Source of the DNA: Clostridia bacterium DTU065
Lineage (GTDB): Bacteria > Bacillota > DTU065
Assembly (NCBI GenBank): GCA_001512545.1
Contig: LFSI01000007.1
Span: 3,555 to 36,106, forward strand
DNA length: 32,552 bases
Direction: 5' to 3'
Shown: piece after piece, positions 1-8,688 of the stretch
How the letters are laid out: every line of letters starts with the position of its first letter
Position numbering within the stretch: position 1 is the first letter of the stretch
Position numbers and translations under genes: made by a program
Notes under the pieces: model-generated
The model's input: the letters and a program-made list of their open reading frames with translations, nothing else
What the model was told of the DNA's origin: nothing
Databases searched by the model: none

Positions 1-115
1 CTCTGTAAAGGGCAGATCCCAGGCCAGCTTTTATAGATCTGCCCTCTATTAACCTAAATTCCTTTGCGTAGATCAGGTTTGCCCTGCTTAGAAGTGGGTC
101 TTGGTTGAAATCCCT

Positions 116-856
116 TTACTTGCAGGTTTTCGGTTCCTGCTGCAGGCGGGGAATTGCCTTCAGCAGAAGTTTTTTGAGGTTTTTGGAGTTTGCTTTCATC
201 ACCTCAACCACCTTCTCGTGCTCAAGGGGCTCTTCAGAGATTCCCGCTCCGAGATTTGTCACGGTACAGATGCAGCTGTAGCAGATCTCCGCTTCCTTGG
301 CCAGCGTGACCTCAGGCACATTGGTCATGCCCACAACGTCTCCGCCTAGTTGGGCGAACATCTTAACCTCCGCCGGGGTTTCGTAACGCGGCCCTTCTGT
401 GCAGACATAGCAACCTTCGGCGTTTTTGATACCGAGACTCTGCAGTTCTTCTTTGAGTATAGCGTTAATCTGCCTGCAGTAAGGTTCGGTGAAATCCAAA
501 TGCTTCACCTGAGTTTCATCGAAGAGAAGGGCTCGGCGTTTGGTAAAGTCCAGAAACTGATTGAGGATGACAAACGTTCCCGGGACCAGTTCCGCTCGTA
601 AAGATCCCACCGCAGAAGTGGCCAGGATCCTCTCTACACCGAGCATTTTGAAAGCTGCGATGTTTGCCCTGTAGTTGATCAAGTGGGGCGGGACGCTGTG
701 GCCTTTGCCGTGGCGGGGAAGAAAGAAGATCTCTTCCCCGCCAAAAACTCCTCTTTCAAATTCAACTTCGCCGTAAGGCGTAGTTATCTTATCTGCGGTA
801 GTCTGAAAGAGTTCGGCATCGTAGACTCCTGAGCCTCCGATGATGCCTACTTTCAT
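116..856 (-). CDS. mtnP: S-methyl-5'-thioadenosine phosphorylase / purine nucleoside phosphorylase family
   Basis: 246-aa ORF. N-terminus MKVGIIGGSGVYD and motifs PRHGKGHSVPPHLINYRANI and TEGPRYETPAEVKMF are typical of the MTAP family. Confidence 0.93.
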   Translation of the reverse strand: MKVGIIGGSGVYDAELFQTTADKITTPYGEVEFERGVFGGEEIFFLPRHGKGHSVPPHLINYRANIAAFKMLGVERILATSAVGSLRAELVPGTFVILNQFLDFTKRRALLFDETQVKHLDFTEPYCRQINAILKEELQSLGIKNAEGCYVCTEGPRYETPAEVKMFAQLGGDVVGMTNVPEVTLAKEAEICYSCICTVTNLGAGISEEPLEHEKVVEVMKANSKNLKKLLLKAIPRLQQEPKTCK

Positions 857-1833
857 TTGAGATCAGCCTTGGCAAAGGCTTTGGCAAGAGCTAAAGCTGC
901 ATCAAGGTCTCTGACATCGACCATTTCCGACCTGCTGTGAACGTAGCGGGTGGGAACGGAAATCACCCCTGACGGAACGCCTTCACGGTTGAGGTGAATC
1001 GCTCCGGCATCGGTTCCTCCGAACTCGAGGACCTCCATTTGATAGGGGATGTTGTTGGCTTCTGCAAGCTCAACCAACTTGTCTTTCACGTATGGATGAG
1101 CCAGAAGCGAGTTGTCCTTCACCTTGATAGCGGCGCCTTTCCCCAAGGACACGTCCATGGTCATGGCTTTTGGAGTATCTCCAGTTGCAGTGACATCAAT
1201 TGCCAGGCCGTAATCTGGGTCGATACCGTATGCCGCTGTCTTGGCACCTCTCAAACCCACTTCTTCCTGGACTGTGAACACTGCAACAATGTGGTTGTCG
1301 GTCTCTGGTAGCTCCTGCATGAGCTTGATCAATAGCGCACAAGCAACTCTGTTGTCCATGGCTTTGGAGACCAGTCTGTTGCCCAGATCGATAAAAGGCG
1401 AAGTGAAGCAGGCGGTGTCGCCGATTTTCACCAGCTTCATGGCTTCTTCTTTACTCTCCACCCCGATATCGATGTAGAGGTTTGATTTCTGCAAATCGGC
1501 GATTTTATCCAGTTTTTCCACGCCGATAACGCCTAAAGTCCCGTTTTGGAACTGCACTCTTTCTCCTGGGAGATAGAAGGGGTTTACTCCGCCGATAAAG
1601 TCAAAGCGCAAAAACCCTTCTTTATCGATATGGGTTACGATTATCCCGATTTCGTCCATATGCGCAGAAAACATAATCTTGCTCTTAGGTCCCTTTTTCT
1701 CGACAATCAAGTTGCCCAGCGCATCGGTTCTGGTTTCGTAGTTTGGCAGCTCGGATTTGATAATCTCGCGGATACACTGCTCGGAACCTGAAGGACCGCA
1801 AGCTTGCGTTAGTTTCTTAAGCAGCTCTTTCAT
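853..1833 (-). CDS. M42 family metallopeptidase (aminopeptidase/endoglucanase-like), copy 1
   Basis: 326-aa ORF with SAHMDEIG, KAMDNRVAC, QEEVGLRGA and RYVHS motifs of M42 peptidases. Confidence 0.93.
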   Translation of the reverse strand: MKELLKKLTQACGPSGSEQCIREIIKSELPNYETRTDALGNLIVEKKGPKSKIMFSAHMDEIGIIVTHIDKEGFLRFDFIGGVNPFYLPGERVQFQNGTLGVIGVEKLDKIADLQKSNLYIDIGVESKEEAMKLVKIGDTACFTSPFIDLGNRLVSKAMDNRVACALLIKLMQELPETDNHIVAVFTVQEEVGLRGAKTAAYGIDPDYGLAIDVTATGDTPKAMTMDVSLGKGAAIKVKDNSLLAHPYVKDKLVELAEANNIPYQMEVLEFGGTDAGAIHLNREGVPSGVISVPTRYVHSRSEMVDVRDLDAALALAKAFAKADLK

Positions 1834-2855
1834 TCAAAGTCAACCCCTTTATCTGCAATATCATGCACAAACAGCTCTACGAGCTTGATCATATGCTCCA
1901 AGTCGGACTTGCTCATCACGGTAACCGGAGAGTGGATATATCTGCAGGGAACGGCAATTGGAGCGGTGGGCACGCCTTCCCGGCTGAGGGAGATCGCGCC
2001 TGCGTCTGTGCCGCCTGTGATAGTCCGCTTGTTTTGGATCGGTACACCGTGTTCTTCAGCAAGCCTAAACAGTCTGCCCACAACTTTGGGATGAGCGATA
2101 ACGCTGCGGTCCATAACCGAAACTGCAGGACCAGCACCGACTGTTGTGGAGTAGCCTTCTTCATCTGTGCCGGCTACATCAGACGCGGTGGTTCCCTCCA
2201 GAACCAAACAGACATCGGGACCCACTCTGTAAGCTGCAGGGCCTGCTCCTCTGAGACCGACTTCTTCCTGCACGGTAAAGACGAAGTAAACCGGGCAGTT
2301 GAACTCCAGCTTTGTCAGCTCAACCAATGCAGTACAGCCGGCTCTATCGTCGAAGGCTTTACCTACCACCAAGTCCCCCATCTCTCCGAAAGAAGTAGCA
2401 AAAGTCGCCACATCGCCGGGTTTCACAAGCTTCTTGGCGCTGTCATCGTCTACTGCGCCGATGTCAATATAGAGATCGTCAAAACCCAGGACCTGGGTTC
2501 TTTCTTCAGGTCTCTGCAGGTGAATGGCTTTTGCGCCAATAACACCAACTACCTTATCTTTGCCGATGTAAACGGGCTTGGAAACCAAAACCCGGGGATC
2601 TATACCGCCCACCGGTTGAAAACGCAGAAGTCCGTTTTTTTCAATAGTGGTGATCATCAGCCCCACTTCGTCCATATGGGCTGCGAGCATGACTTTGGGT
2701 CCTGGTTTATCCTTTCCCTTAACTCCGTACAAGTTCCCCAGAGAGTCGTTGAAGACTTCATCCACATGAGGCGTGATGTACTCTCTGATCAGGTCTCTCA
2801 CTTCGTGCTCTCTGCTCGAGACGCCCCGTGCCTCACTTAACTCTTTTAAAAACAT
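1830..2855 (-). CDS. M42 family metallopeptidase, copy 2
   Basis: 341-aa ORF with AAHMDEVG, KAFDDRAGC, QEEVGLRGA, GGTDAGAI and RYIHSP. Overlaps the next gene by 4 bp. Confidence 0.93.
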   Translation of the reverse strand: MFLKELSEARGVSSREHEVRDLIREYITPHVDEVFNDSLGNLYGVKGKDKPGPKVMLAAHMDEVGLMITTIEKNGLLRFQPVGGIDPRVLVSKPVYIGKDKVVGVIGAKAIHLQRPEERTQVLGFDDLYIDIGAVDDDSAKKLVKPGDVATFATSFGEMGDLVVGKAFDDRAGCTALVELTKLEFNCPVYFVFTVQEEVGLRGAGPAAYRVGPDVCLVLEGTTASDVAGTDEEGYSTTVGAGPAVSVMDRSVIAHPKVVGRLFRLAEEHGVPIQNKRTITGGTDAGAISLSREGVPTAPIAVPCRYIHSPVTVMSKSDLEHMIKLVELFVHDIADKGVDFE

Positions 2856-3892
2856 GGCAATCCCTCCACAAACTCGCGATCGGCTTTGAGGGCGAACTCT
2901 GCGAGCAACCTACCGCCTTCTTTAATGTCTGCCAGATCCAGAGTTTCAACTGAAGTGTGCATATATCTCAGAGGTAGGGACACCAACGCACAGGCAACTC
3001 CGTTCCTGGCGATTTGAATACTCCAAGCATCTGTTCCCCGCGCGCTAGTCGACGCCTCAAGCTGATAGGGGATCTTCGCTTCATCTGCTACCTCTTTCAA
3101 CTTCTCCAAAATCTTCGGATGGGTGTCAGGTCCCATGCTGATTACAGGTCCTTTGCCGAGACCAAAGCCCCTGTCTGCCCTTACACCGGGGAACTCACCG
3201 TGACAGACATCCACAGCAATAGCCAGATCGGGGTTTACGCTGTAAGCACTCACAGCTGCGCCTCTAGTTCCCACTTCTTCCTGTACTGTGGCAACCAAGT
3301 AGACATCAAGGTTGTGGTGCACTTCAGTCAGCCTTTCCAGGCAGGCTGTAAGCATGACCACACAAGCTCTATCGTCAAAAGACTTTCCGGCATACCTATT
3401 GCCTGAAAGCTTCTGAACTTCTCTGTTGATGGTGATAATATCTCCTACTCTAACCAGTTCTTCAACTTTTTCTTTTTTAAGACCCACATCGATATAAAAT
3501 TCGTCTTTCTCGTATGCCTTTTTCTGTTCGCTCGGCGACTGCAGGTGAGGAGGCTTGGCTCCGATAACTCCCCGGAGTTTCTCCCTGCCGTGAACTGTGA
3601 CTTCCTGGGCAACTAGAGTGCGGAAGTCAAACCCGCCGACAGTTGCAAAGCGAATAAACCCATTGTCGTCGATTTTCTTTACCATTAGACCAATTTCATC
3701 TATGTGGGCGGCCAAAAGCAGCTTCCCGTGCCCTTTGCCCTTCTTAAAAGCAATTACATTGCCCAGGGCGTCTTTCCTAACTTCGTCTGCCATAGGAAGC
3801 CATCTTTCGGCTATTAGATCAGCTGGCATAGTTTCATATCCCGATACGCCACTTGCTTCGGATAATGACTTCAAAAGCTCAGCTAAATCCAT
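2846..3892 (-). CDS. M42 family metallopeptidase, copy 3
   Basis: AAHIDEIG, KSFDDRACV, QEEVGTRGA, ARGTDAWSI and RYMHTS motifs. The track start (3907, a TTG) lies in GGGAGGTGAG, which is the ribosome-binding site of the ATG at 3892, so the start is moved to 3892. Confidence 0.92.
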   Translation of the reverse strand: MDLAELLKSLSEASGVSGYETMPADLIAERWLPMADEVRKDALGNVIAFKKGKGHGKLLLAAHIDEIGLMVKKIDDNGFIRFATVGGFDFRTLVAQEVTVHGREKLRGVIGAKPPHLQSPSEQKKAYEKDEFYIDVGLKKEKVEELVRVGDIITINREVQKLSGNRYAGKSFDDRACVVMLTACLERLTEVHHNLDVYLVATVQEEVGTRGAAVSAYSVNPDLAIAVDVCHGEFPGVRADRGFGLGKGPVISMGPDTHPKILEKLKEVADEAKIPYQLEASTSARGTDAWSIQIARNGVACALVSLPLRYMHTSVETLDLADIKEGGRLLAEFALKADREFVEGLPCF

Positions 3893-4023
3893 GCTCTCAC
3901 CTCCCAAAGTTGTTGCACTTATTATATTCCCCGAATGCCGGGGAAAACAACGCCAAAACCATCGGCCTACCTAAAACAATTCGCCTGCGCCGCAATTTTG
4001 CCTCTTTTTTCCAGAGGTCTTCA

Positions 4024-4048
4024 CAAAAAAGAGCAGCCGTAAGGCTGC
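4024..4048 (-). terminator. Rho-independent terminator after the aminotransferase
   Basis: Minus strand reads GCAGCC-TTAC-GGCTGC followed by TCTTTTTTGTG, just after the stop at 4057. Confidence 0.8.
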
Positions 4049-4056
4049 AGGTTGAA

Positions 4057-5244
4057 CTAAACTAGGCTTTCGGCAAAGCTCCGAATTCTTTCCACCCCGG
4101 CCTTGATGTTTTCCATGCTAGCAGCATAGGACAGGCGGACGTACTCGTCGCTACCGAAGGCAGCACCTGGAACTACCGCAACAAGGGCTTCTTCCAGAAG
4201 TGCTTGGGAAAAACTCTGACTGTCGGAGATCACTGTGCCCTTTGGGGTCTTTTTGCCGTAAAGTCCGGCCACATTAGGAAAGACGTAGAAAGCTCCCATG
4301 GGCTTCTTACAGGTGATGCCGTCAGTACTGCTGAGCCCGGCCACAATGACATCTCTTCTCTCTTCAAAAGCCCGGCGCATGGTCTCCACATCGTCTTGGG
4401 GACCGGTGATGGCCGTTACTGCTGCTTTTTGAGCAAAAGATGTAGGGTTGGAAGTGGAATGGGCCTGCAGGTTGGCCATGGCTCTGATGATCGCTCTCGG
4501 TCCCGCTGCATAACCAATACGCCACCCGGTCATGCTGTAGGTCTTGGAGACTCCGTTGACCACTATCGTTTTTTCTTTAAGTTCGGGAACAACTGTTACG
4601 ATGGACTCGGCTCTAATGCCGTAGGTGAAATCTTCGTAAATCTCATCGGAAATCAGACCGATGCCAGTCTCTAGAACTGCTTCGCCGATATCTCTCAGTT
4701 CGTCAGCGGTGTACACTACACCGGTGGGGTTACTTGGCGAAGTAAGCACCAAAAGCTTGGTGTTTGGAGTTACAAGACTTCTGATGGTATCACCGGTAAT
4801 CTTCAGTTCTTCATTAGGTACGGCGGGAACCACCTTGGCACCGCACAACCGGATCTGCTCGTCATAGCTAACCCAGTACGGAAGAGGCAGGATCACTTCA
4901 TCTCCGGGATCGAGAAGACACATAAAGGCGTTAAACAGGGAATGCTTTGCGCCGCAGGAGACGATAATCTCATCGGGTTTGTAATCAAGGTTATTGCGCT
5001 GTTTAAACTTGTGAATGATCGCCTCTTTCAGTGCTGGAATTCCATCTGTTGGAGTGTACTTAGTGAACCCTTCGCCGAGAGCCGCGCACGCTGCGGCTAC
5101 TATATGTTCCGGCGTATCAAAATCCGGCTCTCCGGCGCCGAAATCGATAACGCTAAGACCTTGGCTTTTCAGCTCCTTGGCCTTTCTGCTGATGGCCAGA
5201 GTTGCCGAAGGAGCAATGCCTTTTGCCCTCCTTGATACTTCCAT
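4057..5244 (-). CDS. Class I/II PLP-dependent aminotransferase (aspartate aminotransferase-like)
   Basis: 395-aa ORF. FGAGEPDFDTPEHI, SPSNPTGVVY, the PLP-lysine context VNGVSKTYSMTGWRIGY and VRLSYAASMENI. Confidence 0.93.
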   Translation of the reverse strand: MEVSRRAKGIAPSATLAISRKAKELKSQGLSVIDFGAGEPDFDTPEHIVAAACAALGEGFTKYTPTDGIPALKEAIIHKFKQRNNLDYKPDEIIVSCGAKHSLFNAFMCLLDPGDEVILPLPYWVSYDEQIRLCGAKVVPAVPNEELKITGDTIRSLVTPNTKLLVLTSPSNPTGVVYTADELRDIGEAVLETGIGLISDEIYEDFTYGIRAESIVTVVPELKEKTIVVNGVSKTYSMTGWRIGYAAGPRAIIRAMANLQAHSTSNPTSFAQKAAVTAITGPQDDVETMRRAFEERRDVIVAGLSSTDGITCKKPMGAFYVFPNVAGLYGKKTPKGTVISDSQSFSQALLEEALVAVVPGAAFGSDEYVRLSYAASMENIKAGVERIRSFAESLV

Positions 5245-5258
5245 GTTCTCACCTCATT

Positions 5259-5672
5259 CTAACCTAATACTTGCACGCAGACCCTTCTAGTTCGCGGACC
5301 GTCAAACTCGCAGAGGTAGATGCCCTGCCAAGTGCCAAGGGCCAACTTCCCGTCCCGCACAGGAATCACCTCAGATGGTCCTACAAGGCTTGTAAGGACG
5401 TGTGCAGGAGAGTTTCCCTCCATATGCCTGTATTCCTTGAGATAGGGGCTGATGAATTCAAAAGCAGCGAGCATATCCTGCCTGACGGTAGGATCGGCGG
5501 CCTCGTTGATCGTCACTGCACACGTGGTGTGTTTGGCAAAGACGAGACAGATCCCGCTTTCGACTCCGCTCTTTTTGACAATATCTTCCACCCGATCGGT
5601 TATGAGGACGATCTCTCTTCTGTGCTTGGTGGCAACAGTAAGATCATCCTGAAAACATGCCATCTTTTTCAC
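5259..5672 (-). CDS. YjbQ/UPF0047 family protein
   Basis: 137-aa ORF with CLVFAKHTTCAVTINEAADPTVRQDM, HMEGNSPAHVLTSLVGPSEVIPV and LGTWQGIYLCEFDGPRTR, characteristic of the YjbQ family. Confidence 0.92.
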   Translation of the reverse strand: MKKMACFQDDLTVATKHRREIVLITDRVEDIVKKSGVESGICLVFAKHTTCAVTINEAADPTVRQDMLAAFEFISPYLKEYRHMEGNSPAHVLTSLVGPSEVIPVRDGKLALGTWQGIYLCEFDGPRTRRVCVQVLG

Positions 5673-7060
5673 CTCAAAGACTTAAGATATTCATCGATGG
5701 ACCTGGCAGCTGTTTTTCCAGCTCCCATAGCTTTAATCACCGTTGCAGCTCCTGTAACGATGTCGCCTCCGGCAAACACCCCTGGAATGGACGTTTGCTG
5801 GTTTTCGTCCACCAAAATCAATCCTCTCTCATCGGTTTTCAGTCCCGGAATACTGCGCGTCGCCAGGGGATTTGGTCCCTGACCTATAGCCACAATCACC
5901 ATATCTACATCGAAAACCTCAAACTCGCCTTCGATGGGCACCGGAGCCCTCCTGCCTTTTGCATCCTTCTCTCCTAGCATCATCTTCTGACACCTGACGC
6001 CATTTACCCTGAACTCCTCGTCTCCGAGGATCTCCACAGGATTTCTGAGTAGGTTGAAGACTACGCCCTCTTCTTCGGCATTCTCTACCTCTTCAGCTCG
6101 CGCCGGGATCTCCTCACGGCTTCTGCGATAGACAATGTGGACCTCCTTTGCTCCCAATCTCAGTGCGGTTCTCGCAGAATCCATAGCAACGTTACCAGCG
6201 CCGACAACCGCAACCTTCTCACCGACGTAAACCGGAGTGTCCACTTCAGGAAACTTGTAGGCTTTCATCAAGTTGACCCTAGTGAGAAACTCGTTGGCAG
6301 AATACACACCGTTGAGGTTTTCACCGGGTATGCCCAAGAAGTACGGAAGGCCTGCCCCCGCACCAATAAAGAAGGCTTTGTAGCCCTGAGCTTTTAAGTC
6401 TTCCAAGCTCACCGTAACTCCCACGATCACATTGGTTTGGAAGGTAACACCGAGGCTCTTAATGTACTCGATCTCTGAGTCGACGATGGACTTGGGCAGC
6501 CTGAACTCAGGGATGCCGTAGCGCAGAACGCCGCCGAGCTCATGTAAAGCTTCAAACACCGTAACCTTGTAGCCTAACAGGGCAAGGTCGGCAGCAGCGG
6601 TCAGTCCTGCAGGCCCCGATCCGATCACTGCAACTTGCTCTCCGGTAACTTCTGGTTTTTCCACAGACACTCCGTCTGCCCGTTCCTTGTCAGCAACATA
6701 CCTTTCAAGAGCTCCAATGGCCACAGACTTACCCTTCTTACTGAGAATGCAGTTAGCCTCGCACTGGACCTCCTGGGGACAGACCCTGCCGCAGATGGCA
6801 GGCAGAGAGTTTTTCTCCTTGATGATTGCAGCGGCTTTTTGCAGATCGCCGTCTTTTACAGCCTGTATAAAACGGGGGATCGGTGTTTCCACCGGACAGC
6901 CCGCGACGCACTTAGGTATTTTGCAGTTGAGACAGCGCATGGCTTCAGCCAGCGCTTGATCGTCGTCAAAACCGAGGGCCACCTCTTTGAAGTCCTTCGC
7001 TCTTTCCTCAGGTGCCCTTCTCGGCATTTCGTTCCTATCTGAAAGCACCAATGGTTCCAC
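5669..7060 (-). CDS. gltA: NADPH-dependent glutamate synthase small-subunit-like flavoprotein (GltA homotetrameric type or NfnB-like)
   Basis: 463-aa ORF. N-terminal cysteine clusters CLNCKIPKCVAGCPVETPIP and CGRVCPQEVQCEANC, FAD motif VIGSGPAGLTAAADLA, NADP motif VVGAGNVAMDSARTALRLGA, C-terminal GVFAGGDIVTGAATVIKAMGAGKTAA. Confidence 0.9.
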   Translation of the reverse strand: MEPLVLSDRNEMPRRAPEERAKDFKEVALGFDDDQALAEAMRCLNCKIPKCVAGCPVETPIPRFIQAVKDGDLQKAAAIIKEKNSLPAICGRVCPQEVQCEANCILSKKGKSVAIGALERYVADKERADGVSVEKPEVTGEQVAVIGSGPAGLTAAADLALLGYKVTVFEALHELGGVLRYGIPEFRLPKSIVDSEIEYIKSLGVTFQTNVIVGVTVSLEDLKAQGYKAFFIGAGAGLPYFLGIPGENLNGVYSANEFLTRVNLMKAYKFPEVDTPVYVGEKVAVVGAGNVAMDSARTALRLGAKEVHIVYRRSREEIPARAEEVENAEEEGVVFNLLRNPVEILGDEEFRVNGVRCQKMMLGEKDAKGRRAPVPIEGEFEVFDVDMVIVAIGQGPNPLATRSIPGLKTDERGLILVDENQQTSIPGVFAGGDIVTGAATVIKAMGAGKTAARSIDEYLKSLR

Positions 7061-7158
7061 CTCTTTAACTATTTCTCCTTATAATACACCAACTAGTGCG
7101 AATTAGGAAGGTATTTTCCACATGGCGGCCTATTTCCTCCACAAAATGCGTAAGTTCG

Positions 7159-7836
7159 TCATGAATTAAGTATCTTGTATCCAAGGATACACGCAGGTTC
7201 CCTGCCGAGCCTCACCACACCGTTTTCCACAAACCCCAGATCCCCAAGAGACTCAAGAAGCACTGTGTCGCGGACAAAAACAACGGAAAGAAGCGTTTCC
7301 ACCTGCCATAGGGCAAAGGGCATTCTACCCAGCCAAAGGCCAAGAACGTGGGTGATGAACTCTTTAGTCCTCAGCTCGTTTGAGGCCACATAAAAGAAGA
7401 AGCGGGCACCGATATCCTGCCCGATGCCGTAGAGGTCGATGTCGCCTACGTAGTTTTCTGCAAGTTCCACAGACCAGAGTCTGGCATAGGGGTCCGTTGT
7501 CACCAGCCGGTACCAACGGCGCATCTCCCTACGCCTCGACTCCCAGAGAGTACCCGGAGGTACGGGGCTCCCAGTGAGGGAATAGTGGTGTTCAGGATGC
7601 TCTAGAGACCTTGTTCTTTCCCGCATGTGCTGCGTTTTCAAACCGGTGATGGCAAGGCTCTCATGAGTTAGGTCCTCAACTGCAACCCTCTCGCCTTTTT
7701 CCGCTTTGCCCTTTCCGGAAAAGATCCGGCCGATTTTACCGCACTCGGATGCTGTAAGGCCGCCAAATCCGAGCCTGTGGACTCTCTCTGCAAAACCCTG
7801 CTGGTAGAGAACGTCCCAGATCGTGTTTTTCTTCAC
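7159..7836 (-). CDS. Hypothetical protein, no family recognised
   Basis: Uninterrupted 225-aa ORF in a gap between well-identified genes, co-oriented with gltA. No motif recognised. Confidence 0.65.
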   Translation of the reverse strand: MKKNTIWDVLYQQGFAERVHRLGFGGLTASECGKIGRIFSGKGKAEKGERVAVEDLTHESLAITGLKTQHMRERTRSLEHPEHHYSLTGSPVPPGTLWESRRREMRRWYRLVTTDPYARLWSVELAENYVGDIDLYGIGQDIGARFFFYVASNELRTKEFITHVLGLWLGRMPFALWQVETLLSVVFVRDTVLLESLGDLGFVENGVVRLGREPACILGYKILNS

Positions 7837-7854
7837 AATCCCACCTCGCGTTGG

Positions 7855-7883
7855 TTTACCTGACTTGGAAATCAGGGTACAAT
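7855..7883 (+). promoter_or_regulatory. Candidate sigma-A-type promoter for nadE
   Basis: TTTACC (7855-7860), 17-nt spacer, TACAAT (7878-7883), about 70 bp upstream of the nadE ATG. Confidence 0.5.
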
Positions 7884-7955
7884 GTAAAAGGATTTCATTG
7901 GTAGCACAGAGTTAGTATGCATCTATTTGTAAACTGCTAAAAAGGTGGAATTTCC

Positions 7956-8681
7956 ATGTTTAATCCAGAAGCAACTCGAGATCTTCTCATAGAATGGTTA
8001 GCTGAATATGTCAAGTCTGCTGGAGCAAAAGGGCTGGTCTTTGGTCTTAGCGGTGGCATCGATTCTGCGGTTGTGGCCGGCCTCAGCAAGCTGGCTTTCC
8101 CCGATACATCCCTCGGGGTGATCATGCCCTGCCACTCCAATCCCACAGACAAGGAAGACGCCCTCCTTGTGGCTAACGCTATAGGCCTGCAGACGCAGGA
8201 GGTAGATCTGACAGAACCATTCGACTACTTGGTGGCCAAAACCGGAGTGAACGCAGATACCATGGCAGCCCACAACTTAAAGCCCCGCCTGCGGTCGTCT
8301 ACTCTGGGGCTTATCGGTCAAAGCTTGGGATATCTCGTTGCAGGAGGCAGCAATCTCGCCGAATGGTACACCGGCTATTTCACCAAGTACGGCGATTCTG
8401 CAGTTGACCTTTTGCCTTTAGCAAGACTGACTAAAAGCGAAGTCTACCAGCTGGCAAAGGTCCTCAAGATTCCGGAGAAAATTATCACTAAAGCCCCAAG
8501 CGCCGGACTCTGGCAAGGGCAAACCGACGAAGAAGAGATGGGGATCAAGTACGCCGATCTCGACAAGTACCTTACCGATGGTACAGGCGAGGAAGAGATC
8601 ATCGCGAGAATCGAAGCCCTGCATAAAAGAAGCGCCCACAAGCGGCAGATGCCACCTATGGGCCCGGTTGTCAGAGGCTAA
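7956..8681 (+). CDS. nadE: NAD+ synthetase, ammonia-dependent type
   Basis: 241-aa ORF with P-loop LSGGIDSAVVAGL, GTGNLAE-equivalent GGSNLAEWYTGYFTKYGDSAVDLLPLARLTKSEVYQLA and PSAGLWQGQTDEEEMG. Confidence 0.94.
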   Translation: MFNPEATRDLLIEWLAEYVKSAGAKGLVFGLSGGIDSAVVAGLSKLAFPDTSLGVIMPCHSNPTDKEDALLVANAIGLQTQEVDLTEPFDYLVAKTGVNADTMAAHNLKPRLRSSTLGLIGQSLGYLVAGGSNLAEWYTGYFTKYGDSAVDLLPLARLTKSEVYQLAKVLKIPEKIITKAPSAGLWQGQTDEEEMGIKYADLDKYLTDGTGEEEIIARIEALHKRSAHKRQMPPMGPVVRG

Positions 8682-8688
8682 CCTCGGA

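Noticed and set aside
10-44. GGGCAGATC...AGATCTGCCC inverted repeat downstream of mtnP
   Set aside because: Long loop and no real T-run; could be a weak terminator but not supported enough to call.
1863-2840. 325-aa plus-strand ORF opposite the second M42 gene
   Set aside because: Antisense shadow of a well-identified gene; no recognisable motif and low-complexity His/Cys/Ser-rich composition.
853-3892. Similar sequence blocks in the three M42 genes as a DNA repeat
   Set aside because: Explained by protein paralogy (QEEVG and related motifs) and not by a separate repeat element.
5271-5882. 203-aa plus-strand ORF crossing the yjbQ and gltA genes
   Set aside because: Runs antisense across two confident genes; no coherent domain.
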